Shown here: positions 35,762 to 43,755 of the stretch, one piece after another
Numbering within the stretch: the stretch's first letter is position 1
Layout: each line of letters begins with the position of its first letter
DNA from: Planctomycetota bacterium
Lineage (GTDB): Bacteria > Planctomycetota > UBA11346
Assembly (NCBI GenBank): GCA_014193115.1
Contig: BJHQ01000008.1
Location: 150,622-214,621 of the forward strand
DNA: 64,000 nucleotides
Reading direction: 5' to 3'
Notes under the pieces: generated by a model
What the model was told of the DNA's origin: nothing
The model's database searches: none
The model's input: the letters and a program-made list of their open reading frames with translations, nothing else
Position numbers and translations under genes: made by a program

Positions 35762-35931
35762 ACGCCACCGCTGTCCGCCCCTGGGGCCGACCAGCGGTTG
35801 GAGCGACACATCAGGACCTTCCTAGGATGTTCGGCCTTGTTGAAGCTGATGCGCCGCCGAGGAACAACCTGGAAACGCTCAGCTTGCTGGAAGGTTCGCC
35901 AGATGCTGAGAGTAGGCCGCCGTGAACCCCG

Positions 35932-38900
35932 TCATTTCGCTGCGGGTTTGACCGGTGCCAGGGCGAACAGCTTCTTCATGAAATCGCGCTCTTCGGCGAA
36001 GGACGGATCGTCGGCGAATTCCTTGGCGGCGCGCTCGGCGACGAGCAGGGCGTGGGGGTGGGCGTCGGGGCCGCCGGTCAGAGCCGCGCGCCAGGCGATC
36101 CAGAACCATTTCGGCTTGTAGTTCAGGTGCTCGCGCCACAGATCGATGGCCTGGCCGTACCAGTCGAGATCGCAGAACCGGGCGACGTCGCCCATCCATT
36201 GCGCGGTGTCGTCGCGCAACCGCTTGTCATTCATGTCAGCGACGTGATCGAGCAGGGCCGACAGCTTGGGTTTGTCCTGGGTGATCATGGCCACCACCAC
36301 CGCAGCGATATGCGCCTGGTGGGCGTAGATCGGATGGTCGAGACCAAGCCGCTTGGCGGCGGCGTGGGCGGCGGCGACCTGGGCGCCAAGGCCCTTGATC
36401 GTCTCGCGGAACGCGGCCTTTGCGGCGACGTCCCCCGGCTTGGGCTTTTCCCGGGCGAACAGCTCGAACAGCCGGTCGCAGCGATAGGTCACCGAGCAGG
36501 CGATCCACGGCAGGTCGGCGGGCAGCTGGGCGAGACCGCCGACCCGGCGGGTGTGATCGAAGCCGTCGGCCTTGGCCGGCGGAGCGACCCCGGACAGCAG
36601 CCGGTCGAACGGCTCGGCGCCGAGCACGGCGCGGTAATAGGTGCCGGCGCTGTCGTAGCGCAGCAGCACTTCGCCGGGCTCGTCAACATCGTTGAAGGCG
36701 ACGTCGTCGAGCCAGCGCTGCACCGCCCGGGCGGCGACCTGCACCGGGCCGCCTTCGGTCAAGGCGCTGCGCACGTCGGGCTGGCCCGACATTGCGGCCA
36801 TCGCCGTGCCGACGTATTGCTGCATCATGCGCCGGACCCGGTTCAGCCGATCGGATTTCTTCCAGGCGTCGCGATCGAACTGGCCGCTGCGCACCCAGTC
36901 GGCCACGGCCTCGATCTGGGACGGAAGCGATTGCGGCTCACGGGAGAACGGCGTCGGCATGACGGTCTGATTGAGCAGCAGGTCGAGGCTGCGGACCGCC
37001 AGCGGGGCGAGCTTGCCTCCGCCCTTGCCGCTGAGCACCGCGGTCAACTCAAGCCCGACCTGGATCGCCGAGGGGCCGAGTTCGGCGCGCAGCCCGGGCA
37101 AGGTCCGTTCCAGCACGTCCTCGGCCTCGGCCTTGCCGGCATCGATCTGGCCGGCATCGAGCAGATGGCTGATCATTTCCTGGCGCATGTAGAAACGGCT
37201 GAGTTTCTCGGCCACCGGGGTCGCGGCATAGGCCAAGCGATGCCAGCGCACGGCCTCGGCATACTGGCCGGTGAACGAGCTCAGCCCGGACAGCTCGCGG
37301 TAGTTGGCGGTGTCGGCCTTGCCTTCGCCGCGGGCTGCTTCCTCGGCCTTCACCATCTTTTCCATTTTGGCGATGCCGCGCTGATAGGTCTGGTACTGCC
37401 AATCGCGCTGGACATCGATCATCGTCTTGGCGTAGTCGGGTTCGCTGAAGATGCGGTAGCTGAGCCGCCAGGCCGAACGGGTGTTTTCGCCGCTGAAGCG
37501 GAGCAGCAGACCCAGCCCATTGGGGTCGAAGGCGTCCGCATCGTCGAAGTGCTTGTAGGCCTTGCCCAGGGCGGCCTGCAACTCTGGAGCGACGAACTCC
37601 ACTGCCGGGCCGGTCTGGAGGACGAACACATGCCAGCCGCCATCGCCACGCTCGGCCCAGGCCAGGGCGGCATGCTGGGGCAGGCTGATGACGTGGGCGG
37701 TGCGGCCCTGCCGTTCGGCGATGCGCTGGTAGAGCTCGGACAGATCGTCGCAGTCGCCGCGGAACATCCCACCAGTGACCGTGCCCAGGGTCTGCTCGGC
37801 GGTCTGATGGATGTCACCTTTGTCCTCGCGATTTCCGATCAGCTGGGGGAAGCGGCTGTCGGGACTGTCGTACACGTACGTGAACAGGTATTGGCCGATC
37901 AGGTCAAGCTGGGCGGCATCGGGCAGGAGCTCGGCGGCCTGGGCGAAGAACCGCTCGGTCTCCTTGCTGCTCAGGTCGGCCGGCGGACGCAGGACGCCCT
38001 TGGCCACAACCACGCCGGTGATGTCGCCGCTCAGGCCGCTCAGCACCAGGTGCGGCGGCAGGAAGTCGTTCACCGATTCGCTTTCCTTGCCGGTCTTGCG
38101 CGGCTTGGCGGGCAGGATCTGCCGGTACGCGTCGGTGGTGGTCATGCCGCCCTCGCGGGTCCAGCGCACCAGCGGCTGGTTGCCATGGAGCAGCCTGGCT
38201 TCGATCGGATCGATGGACGAAGCGGTGGGGTCGGCCCCTGCAGGCAGGCGGATCACCACATGCAGGTCGGGAGTCGACCAATAATACATGGGTTTCTGAT
38301 GCAGATGGGCGAAGGCGCTGCGCTCGGGCGTGACCAGGGTCCAGCCGCCGGTGCCGAACGCGTCCTTGACCTCGGCCAGACGCAGCTCGCGCCCGGCCGA
38401 ATCGGTGCCGGCATACAGCTGGACCGGAGCGAAACGTTCTGCGGCGCGCACCGCGTCCTCGACCGCAGCAGCCGCAGCTGGGGCGATGCCAAGGGTTTTC
38501 AGCCAGCCGGAACGGACCACCCGACGGGCGAAAGAGGGGGCGACCTCGTCGAGATCGACCTTCAGATCGGCGTCCCTGCGATGGAGGCGGCCGAGCACAT
38601 CGCGCAGGGTTTTCAGGCCGATCTCGTCAAGCCGGGTTGCTGGCAGGGCGGCGAGGACCGCACCGACGCTTTTTTCCAGCGCTGCAACATCCCCGTCGGG
38701 CCGGGCCGGGGCATCCTTCTTGGTCAGCACGCCCTCGGGCAGCACCACCCGTTCTGGCGAGCGCAGATGGGGTCCGGTGATCAGCCCTTCGAGGAGGCGC
38801 AGCTGATCCGCTTTCAATCCGGCGGCGACGGCGTGCTCAAGCAGCCGCGGCAACAAGGCGAGCACATCGAGGCGGTCTTCGGTGACCAGCCGGCGTGCTA

Positions 38901-39192
38901 CCGGCAACAGCCCGATCGGGGTATCGAGACGCGGATCGCCGGAACCGTCGATATCGCGGATTTTCCAGGCCGGCGCCTGGGGTCCGTCGCCGGCCTGCCA
39001 CCAGATTCTGCCGTCGCCGCGTTTGGCCACCGACTTTGCGCCGTTGAATTGCTCCAGCAGCCGGTCTGCCTCGGAGGCATCAGCAGCGGTGGGCGGAGCG
39101 GGTGGTTCGCCGCGCACGGCCGGCACCGTGTCGGCACCGTGGGCCAAGGCGAGGACCAGCGGGATCACCAGGAGCGGCAGGCGAGGCGTCAT
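35932..39192 (-). CDS. Large exported protein with transglutaminase-like segment (1086 aa)
   Basis: A signal peptide (MTPRLPLLVIPLVLALAHG) leads a long, mainly helical chain. In the middle, GMFRGDCDDLSELYQRIAER followed by ISLPQHAALAWAERGDGGWH gives the Cys and His of a transglutaminase-like/cysteine-protease core; the acidic third residue is not clear. The second half is repeat-like and helical, perhaps TPR (for example FTGQYAEAVRWHRLAYAATP). ATG 39192 is preferred to 39210 because it begins the signal peptide and has GAGG upstream. No close family is recognised. It stands alone between intergenic repeat regions. Confidence 0.78.
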   Translation of the reverse strand: MTPRLPLLVIPLVLALAHGADTVPAVRGEPPAPPTAADASEADRLLEQFNGAKSVAKRGDGRIWWQAGDGPQAPAWKIRDIDGSGDPRLDTPIGLLPVARRLVTEDRLDVLALLPRLLEHAVAAGLKADQLRLLEGLITGPHLRSPERVVLPEGVLTKKDAPARPDGDVAALEKSVGAVLAALPATRLDEIGLKTLRDVLGRLHRRDADLKVDLDEVAPSFARRVVRSGWLKTLGIAPAAAAAVEDAVRAAERFAPVQLYAGTDSAGRELRLAEVKDAFGTGGWTLVTPERSAFAHLHQKPMYYWSTPDLHVVIRLPAGADPTASSIDPIEARLLHGNQPLVRWTREGGMTTTDAYRQILPAKPRKTGKESESVNDFLPPHLVLSGLSGDITGVVVAKGVLRPPADLSSKETERFFAQAAELLPDAAQLDLIGQYLFTYVYDSPDSRFPQLIGNREDKGDIHQTAEQTLGTVTGGMFRGDCDDLSELYQRIAERQGRTAHVISLPQHAALAWAERGDGGWHVFVLQTGPAVEFVAPELQAALGKAYKHFDDADAFDPNGLGLLLRFSGENTRSAWRLSYRIFSEPDYAKTMIDVQRDWQYQTYQRGIAKMEKMVKAEEAARGEGKADTANYRELSGLSSFTGQYAEAVRWHRLAYAATPVAEKLSRFYMRQEMISHLLDAGQIDAGKAEAEDVLERTLPGLRAELGPSAIQVGLELTAVLSGKGGGKLAPLAVRSLDLLLNQTVMPTPFSREPQSLPSQIEAVADWVRSGQFDRDAWKKSDRLNRVRRMMQQYVGTAMAAMSGQPDVRSALTEGGPVQVAARAVQRWLDDVAFNDVDEPGEVLLRYDSAGTYYRAVLGAEPFDRLLSGVAPPAKADGFDHTRRVGGLAQLPADLPWIACSVTYRCDRLFELFAREKPKPGDVAAKAAFRETIKGLGAQVAAAHAAAKRLGLDHPIYAHQAHIAAVVVAMITQDKPKLSALLDHVADMNDKRLRDDTAQWMGDVARFCDLDWYGQAIDLWREHLNYKPKWFWIAWRAALTGGPDAHPHALLVAERAAKEFADDPSFAEERDFMKKLFALAPVKPAAK

Positions 39193-39693
39193 CTCGGACA
39201 ACCTCGCCATGCGAATCTCGCGTCAAGTCACGCCGGCAACGGCCCGAACAGCGATCATCGTGTCGCTGCGGTGCGCCATCTCGGCTGGGATGGAACCTGG
39301 GAGCGCCGAGCGCCAGCTCGGCTTGATTCCGCTCGGCTCGACTCGGTCATGCCACGTCGGTGGTTTCCACGGGCCGCACTGAGTGCGGCGCTCCGGGCGA
39401 GCAGCCGTACCGTCGGGACCTGGCGGAACGCGGCGGACCCCAAACTCCGAGACCTGTGTGCAGCTGCCGGAAGCGCGCTCCGGGGTGCCCCCGATCGAAC
39501 AAACACTTGGGTTTGACGCCGCAGGTTTTTTGCATCGCCGCAGGTTTTTTGCATCGCCGCAGGTTTTTGCATCGCCGCAGGCGCTTCCGGCGCTGCCATG
39601 ATTGATACCAATACCCTGGGAGAAGGCCGAAAAATACAGCGAATTCCCGATCTTTGAGTTCCCTGGCGAGGTGAACCTGCTAGGCTCCAGACC
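39193..39693. repeat. Gene-free gap with palindromes (39299-39322, 39371-39396) and a 19-bp tandem repeat (39521-39576)
   Basis: The gap holds GGGAGCGCCGAGCGCCAGCTC... (39299-39322) and a REP-like copy (39371-39396). At 39521-39539, 39540-39558 and 39559-39576 the unit GCAGGTTTTTTGCATCGCC is repeated three times, the third copy being one T shorter. No spacer separates the copies, so this is a short tandem repeat rather than a CRISPR. No coding sequence with family-like features is seen. Confidence 0.7.
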
Positions 39694-40191
39694 ATGGACG
39701 CGTGCAGTCCGTCTCTGGCCAGCCCGGCCGTTTCCCCTGCTGAGCAGCGGCAGTTGGCCGATCTGCGCCGCCGCGATCAGCAGGTTCGGGCCCATGAGGC
39801 CGCCCATTCCGCCGCCGGCGGATCGCTGACCGGTGCGGTCTCCTACACGTTCCAGAAAGGCCCTGACGGGCAGTCGTATGCGGTGGGCGGCGAGGTCTCC
39901 ATCGATACCTCTGCGGTGGACGGCGATCCCCAGGCGACCATCGCAAAGGCCCAGCAGATCGTCCGGGCCGCCCTCGCTCCGGCGGATCCCTCGGGCCAGG
40001 ATCGGGCGGTCGCTGCCCAGGCCGCCCAGCTCGCCGTCCAGGCCCGGATGGAACTGGCGACCAAGACCGAGACCACGGGTCAGGAAAACTCGAACCAACC
40101 CAACGCCGATCAACGCACCAGCAAGGCGATCGCTGCCTATCGCGCCGCGGATGGCGGTTCCGGTCCGGCGGTCTTCTCGGTCGCTGCTTGA
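39694..40191 (+). CDS. SprA-related putative metalloprotease-domain protein
   Basis: The 165-residue protein matches the SprA-related family: LRRRDQQVRAHEAAHSAAGG with the HExxH zinc motif (His34-Glu35-x-x-His38), then GAVSYTFQKGPDGQSYAVGG and EVSIDTSAV. In the family this part is thought to be a metalloprotease catalytic domain, but activity is not proved. There is no signal peptide, and the N terminus is short. The C terminus is Ala/Gln rich. The gene stands alone, convergent with a coiled-coil gene 216 bases away; the gap holds one copy of the GGCGATGAGGGC repeat. Confidence 0.87.
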   Translation: MDACSPSLASPAVSPAEQRQLADLRRRDQQVRAHEAAHSAAGGSLTGAVSYTFQKGPDGQSYAVGGEVSIDTSAVDGDPQATIAKAQQIVRAALAPADPSGQDRAVAAQAAQLAVQARMELATKTETTGQENSNQPNADQRTSKAIAAYRAADGGSGPAVFSVAA

Positions 40192-40350
40192 ACCAATCCG
40201 AGGACCCTGAGCAGAGAACGGTCTGAACATACGAGGTGAGGGCTCGCGCAGATCTGGAGCGGCGATGCACACATCGTGGTCATGGCGCGGAATCCCGGAG
40301 ACTTCCCCAATGCAGCGGCACGGTCTGACCAGGCGGCCATCGGAACCAAC

Positions 40351-40381
40351 GTCGCGCCGGCGATGAGGGCGTCGCCGCTCC
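40351..40381 (+). repeat. Intergenic repeat, copy 1 (CCGGCGATGAGGGCGTCGCCGCTC)
   Basis: This stretch is nearly the same as 41154-41183 and is the inverted form of 41067-41090. Each copy is itself partly palindromic (GGCGATG / CATCGCC). It lies in the gap between the SprA-related gene and the coiled-coil gene. Confidence 0.55.
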
Positions 40382-40407
40382 GGAACGCGGGTCTGCCGTT
40401 CGTGACG

Positions 40408-40926
40408 TCAGTTCGGGGTCGGCGTGCGCCGGCGGGTGCTCATCCGGTCGTTGAGGCCGCGTACCGCTTCGATCAGGGCTCCGGCGGCGGAATGCACCCG
40501 GGCCACCGGCTGGGCCAGGGAATCAGGCAAGCTTGTAACGATGTTTTGCAGGTCGAGCAGGGCGGCATTCAGGTGATCAGCTGCCGGACCCAAGGTCTGG
40601 ACCTCGGTGATCGACCGTTCCAGCTCGCGTTCGGTCTGCTCCCGGGCGGTGCGAGCCTCCTGCTCGCGGAACAGCCGGTTGCGCAGTTCCGCCTGGGTGC
40701 TTTCCAGCAGCTTCTGGCGCATGGCCTGGTCGGCGCCACCACCAGCCGGTCCAGCGGCAGGTGGTCGGCCCGCCAATTCCTTGTCGACCAGCTCGCGCAC
40801 CCATTCGGCCAGGCGCTTGCGGCTGACCACGCGTACGGTTCCGGTGCCGTCGCCAGCTCCACCGACCGAGTTGGCTGGGCGAGTCTCACCGAGGCGTTCC
40901 AGGGATTCGAGCAGGTGGTCGGACAT
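40408..40926 (-). CDS. Coiled-coil hypothetical protein (172 aa)
   Basis: No family is recognised. Residues 1-60 include a basic segment (RVVSRKRLAEWVRELVDKEL), and residues 68-115 form a heptad-rich coiled coil (KLLESTQAELRNRLFREQEA and on). There is no signal or membrane segment. ATG at 40926 is chosen since the upstream in-frame sequence to 41013 has no protein-like features. The gene is alone, between repeat-bearing gaps. A structural or regulatory DNA/protein-binding role is possible but unsupported. Confidence 0.68.
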   Translation of the reverse strand: MSDHLLESLERLGETRPANSVGGAGDGTGTVRVVSRKRLAEWVRELVDKELAGRPPAAGPAGGGADQAMRQKLLESTQAELRNRLFREQEARTAREQTERELERSITEVQTLGPAADHLNAALLDLQNIVTSLPDSLAQPVARVHSAAGALIEAVRGLNDRMSTRRRTPTPN

Positions 40927-41066
40927 GCAGCCAATCCTGCCCGGTCGTGGGAAGGTCTTGTGAAGATGATGGTTGCCTTCGAGAAGAACCTGGGATTCTG
41001 GAAAGTGCTGCACGATGTATTAGGTGAGATCTTCGATTGAAGCTTGCACAGGATGGGCAGATCCGG

Positions 41067-41183
41067 GGCGGCGATGCCCTCATCGCCGGCATGCTCGGAG
41101 TCGCGGATCCACACCGAGTCCAAACCAGCGGCCAGGTCGCTCCGGCGATGAGTGTCGCTCCGGCGATGAGGGCATCGCCGCTC
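41067..41183. repeat. Inverted-repeat pair in the coiled-coil/peroxiredoxin gap
   Basis: GGCGGCGATGCCCTCATCGCCGG at 41067-41089 is the reverse complement of most of 41154-41183, with about 65 bases between. A third copy is at 40351-40381. The pair could fold into a long stem or be the ends of a very small non-autonomous element. The gap 40927-41307 contains no gene, only this repeat and the terminator after the peroxiredoxin. Confidence 0.55.
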
Positions 41184-41248
41184 ATAAACGCCCGTCTAGT
41201 TTTTGCCTTCGCGGTGAGCTGAGCAAAATGGCGATTACAGGAAACGAC

Positions 41249-41280
41249 GCACCCGTCCAACCGCAGGGCTGGACGGGTGC
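41249..41280 (-). terminator. Hairpin after the peroxiredoxin gene
   Basis: GCACCCGTCCA (41249-41259) pairs perfectly with TGGACGGGTGC (41270-41280) around a ten-base loop, 27 bases beyond the peroxiredoxin stop. Only a short T stretch follows on the minus strand, so termination strength is uncertain. Confidence 0.6.
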
Positions 41281-41307
41281 ATCCGGATCGAACTCAGTTG
41301 GCGGAAC

Positions 41308-41895
41308 TCAATTCGCCTTGCTGAAGTATTCCTTGGATCCAGTCGGGTCGGCCTTCATGGTCGACTTGCCTTCGCTCCAGTTGGCGGGGCAGACCTCGCC
41401 GTGCTTGGCGACGTATTGGAAGGCCTTGACCACGCGCAGGGTCTCATCGACCGAGCGGCCGACCGGCAGGTCGTGGACGATGGCGGCGCGGATGTTCTGC
41501 TCCGGATCGATCACGAACAGGCCGCGCAGAGCGACGCCGCCTTCTTCGATCAGCACGCCGTAATCCCGGGCGATGGACTTGGTGAGATCGGCGACCAGCG
41601 GGTACTGCAGGTTTTGGATGCCGCCTTCCTTGCGCGGGGTGTTCAGCCACGCCAAGTGGGTGAACTGGCTGTCTACCGACACGCCGAGCAGTTCAGCCCC
41701 GATCGCTTTGAATTCAGCGGCCTTGTCCGAGAACGCCAGGATTTCGGTCGGGCAGACGAAGGTGAAATCGAGCGGGTAGAAGAACAGAACCACGTACTTG
41801 CCCTTGTAATCGGACAGCTTGATTTCCTTGAAGCTGCCGTCAGGCAGGGCGGCGGTGGCCTTGAAATCAGGGGCCTTCTTCTGGACGAGCGACAT
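41308..41895 (-). CDS. Typical 2-Cys peroxiredoxin (AhpC/Prx1 type)
   Basis: The 195-residue enzyme reduces hydrogen peroxide and alkyl hydroperoxides. The peroxidatic Cys48 is in [13 protein letters not shown], the resolving Cys169 in [10 protein letters not shown], and the oligomer form is suggested by the Prx1-type GGI and YF(S) C-terminal features (YFSKAN, as in overoxidation-sensitive members). ATG at 41895 has GGAG six bases upstream; the frame runs on upstream without signals. It is divergent from the hsp20 genes, so oxidative and heat stress genes share one 317-bp control region. Confidence 0.95.
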   Translation of the reverse strand: MSLVQKKAPDFKATAALPDGSFKEIKLSDYKGKYVVLFFYPLDFTFVCPTEILAFSDKAAEFKAIGAELLGVSVDSQFTHLAWLNTPRKEGGIQNLQYPLVADLTKSIARDYGVLIEEGGVALRGLFVIDPEQNIRAAIVHDLPVGRSVDETLRVVKAFQYVAKHGEVCPANWSEGKSTMKADPTGSKEYFSKAN

Positions 41896-42212
41896 GGGGA
41901 CTCCGGGGAGAGGGGGTTGGTTGCGTTGGATCGCGTGGGCGGTGTGGAGCACCGGCAGGCGCCGTCAACCCTTCCGCGCGGACACGAGGCATGTTCTGTA
42001 GAGGGTCTGGGTCGATCACGCCTGTTAAAAACCCGCAGGAACAGGATGGAATGCATGTCAATTTGACAATATTTGTCGGAATTTCGCGTCATTAACACTT
42101 CATTCACCCGCTAACTGCTGTCGTGACAAGGAAGTACCGAAAAGCAGTCAATGGCACGTCCATGGCATAGAGCACGGTGCAACGGCGCACCAGCCGTCAG
42201 GAGGAAAACCCC
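41896..42212. promoter_or_regulatory. Divergent control region of peroxiredoxin and hsp20 genes
   Basis: The AT-rich centre (42055-42110) contains TTGACA at 42063-42068, a possible -35 box toward hsp20, with no perfect -10 at the expected distance. It overlaps an inverted repeat TGACAA-tat-TTGTC (42064-42077) that could be an operator. No CIRCE element (TTAGCACTC-N9-GAGTGCTAA) is seen. The stretch has no gene. Confidence 0.4.
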
Positions 42213-42659
42213 ATGCTCACCACCAGTCATCTCTCCGGCTCCCCCAGCTACTGGACCAGCGATCCCTTCACCGAGATCGACCGGGTCTTGCGCGCGGTCG
42301 ATCGTGCCTGGCTCGATGCCAGCGCCGGGGCCCGCGACAGTTCGCTGCTGAATGCCTACCACGACAACGACTCCCTGGTCGTCACCACCGAGCTGCCCGG
42401 AGTTTCCGCTAATGACATCTCCATCCAGATCGTTGGCGACACCCTCAGCATTGAGGCCAAGCGCGGGCTGACCGCCCCGGCCGAGGGACGCTGGCTGCGC
42501 CGCGAACGCCGGCCGTTCAGCACCGCCCGGACCGTGCAACTGCCTTTCCGAGTGGATTCCAATACGGCCACGGCCTCAGCCAAGGACGGTCTGCTCACCG
42601 TAACCGTCAAACGCGCCGCTGAAGACCGGCCGCGGACGGTCGCCATCCAGGCGAGCTGA
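42213..42659 (+). CDS. Small heat shock protein, Hsp20/alpha-crystallin family
   Basis: Hsp20 proteins are ATP-independent holdases that keep unfolding proteins soluble. The alpha-crystallin domain (about 45-138) shows NDSLVVTTELPGVSANDISI, GDTLSIEAKRG and the C-terminal strand KDGLLTVTVKRA. A perfect AGGAGG lies ten bases before ATG 42213. It is followed after 32 bases by a second hsp20, which makes the pair likely to be co-expressed and perhaps to form mixed oligomers. The C-terminal I-x-I motif is not evident (TVAIQAS end). Confidence 0.94.
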   Translation: MLTTSHLSGSPSYWTSDPFTEIDRVLRAVDRAWLDASAGARDSSLLNAYHDNDSLVVTTELPGVSANDISIQIVGDTLSIEAKRGLTAPAEGRWLRRERRPFSTARTVQLPFRVDSNTATASAKDGLLTVTVKRAAEDRPRTVAIQAS

Positions 42660-42691
42660 TTCCATCACCCCAACCACCAAGGATACCAACC

Positions 42692-43090
42692 ATGTTCCAA
42701 CTCCAGAAGAAATCCGCACCCGTTGCCGAACCGACCACCCCATCCAAAGAGTCCAGCTTGCCGTCTGTCACGCCGGCGGTCGACATCTGGGAGGACGAGC
42801 ACCGCGTGGTGGTCGAGGCCGATCTTCCCGGCGTCAGCCAGGAAGGCGTTGAGATCTCGGTGCACCGCGGCGTGCTGACCATCACCGGCACCCCACGGGT
42901 GGTCGACGAAGGGAAATTGCAGCCGATCTATCGCGAGTACCGTCCGGCGCGGTTCGTCCGCTCCTTCACCTTGGCCGATGATCTCGACGACCAGTCGGTC
43001 ACGGCCAAGATGACCGACGGTGTGCTGCGGATCGAGCTGCCGCGCCGGGCAGACAGCAAACCCCGGCGGATCGAAGTGCAGGCTGCTTGA
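42692..43090 (+). CDS. Small heat shock protein, second Hsp20 copy
   Basis: The 132-residue protein has the same domain as its upstream neighbour: VDIWEDEHRVVVEADLPGVS, GVLTITGTPR and MTDGVLRIELPRRADSKPRR. It is shorter at the N terminus (a Lys/Pro/Ser-rich linker). AAGGA precedes the ATG. The two copies are clearly diverged, so the duplication is not recent. Two-hsp20 operons are common in bacteria where one member modulates the other. A strong hairpin lies 35 bases after the stop. Confidence 0.94.
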   Translation: MFQLQKKSAPVAEPTTPSKESSLPSVTPAVDIWEDEHRVVVEADLPGVSQEGVEISVHRGVLTITGTPRVVDEGKLQPIYREYRPARFVRSFTLADDLDDQSVTAKMTDGVLRIELPRRADSKPRRIEVQAA

Positions 43091-43124
43091 TGGTGGTGCG
43101 CCGGCGGCCTGTGGAGGCCGCGAA

Positions 43125-43157
43125 CCGATGGTCGGAGCAACCGTCTCCGACCATCGG
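43125..43157 (+). terminator. Strong hairpin after the hsp20 pair
   Basis: CCGATGGTCGGAG (43125-43137) pairs perfectly over 13 bp with CTCCGACCATCGG (43145-43157) around a seven-base loop. There is no T run after it, so it may be a processing or stabilising hairpin rather than a classic intrinsic terminator. Confidence 0.5.
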
Positions 43158-43209
43158 TGGTGGCGGTTGACGCGCTGGTGCGCTTCACCACGGCCGCGAT
43201 GCTTCGCGC

Positions 43210-43755
43210 ATGCGACTCCTCCTCGGCATCGCCGGCGGCATCGCCGCCTACAAGACGCCGGATCTGGTCCGCCACCTGCGCCGCCGCGGCCATGAGGTCC
43301 GTTGCATCGTCACCGCCGCAGGCTCTCGCTTGGTGGCGGTGGACGCCCTGGCCGCGGTCTCTGGCCAACCAGTTGCGACCAGTCTGTGGCCCGACGATGG
43401 CACCATGCCCCACATCGCCCTCGCCCGTTGGGCCGAGGGTCTGCTGATCGCTCCGGCCACCGCCGACCTGCTTGCCCGCACCAGCCTCGGTCTGGCCGAT
43501 GATCTGCTGACCACCGTACTGCTCGCCGTGGAGCCGACCGTTCCGGTCTGGTGGTGTCCGGCAATGAATACCCAGATGTGGAACAAACCGCCGGTGCAGG
43601 AGCACCTCGCCCGGCTGCGCGGCTGGGGGCATCGGATCATCGGCCCGGTGCCAGGCGACCTGGCCTGCGGTGAATCGGGGCTCGGTGCGATGGAAACGCC
43701 CGAGCGCATCGCCGCTGCGGTCAGCGGATCAGGCGCAGGCGATGCCGGCAGCTGA
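43210..43755 (+). CDS. CoaC-like flavoprotein (phosphopantothenoylcysteine decarboxylase domain)
   Basis: The 181-residue protein is the HFCD flavoprotein domain alone. GIAGGIAAYKTPDL binds FMN, MPHIALARWAEGLLIAPATADLL holds the catalytic His, PAMNTQMW is the substrate-recognition clamp, and LACGESGLGAME corresponds to the loop with the reactive Cys (usually ACGxxGxGRM; Arg is Ala here). In most bacteria CoaC is fused to CoaB; the fused synthetase is missing, so either coaB is elsewhere or this is another HFCD decarboxylase (as in lantibiotic or flavin-modifying enzymes). It overlaps waaA by 14 bases, a coupling with no metabolic reason that I know of. Confidence 0.85.
   Translation: MRLLLGIAGGIAAYKTPDLVRHLRRRGHEVRCIVTAAGSRLVAVDALAAVSGQPVATSLWPDDGTMPHIALARWAEGLLIAPATADLLARTSLGLADDLLTTVLLAVEPTVPVWWCPAMNTQMWNKPPVQEHLARLRGWGHRIIGPVPGDLACGESGLGAMETPERIAAAVSGSGAGDAGS

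Noticed and set aside
36052..39516. A 1154-codon open frame on the plus strand
   Set aside because: It is antisense to the secreted transglutaminase-like protein, which has a signal peptide and motifs. It is a GC-driven shadow.
39521..39576. Possible CRISPR array
   Set aside because: Repeats are directly joined without spacers, there are only three, and no cas genes are nearby.
41896..42212. CIRCE heat-shock operator before hsp20
   Set aside because: The conserved nine-base arms are not present. Only an imperfect TGACAA/TTGTC inverted repeat was found.
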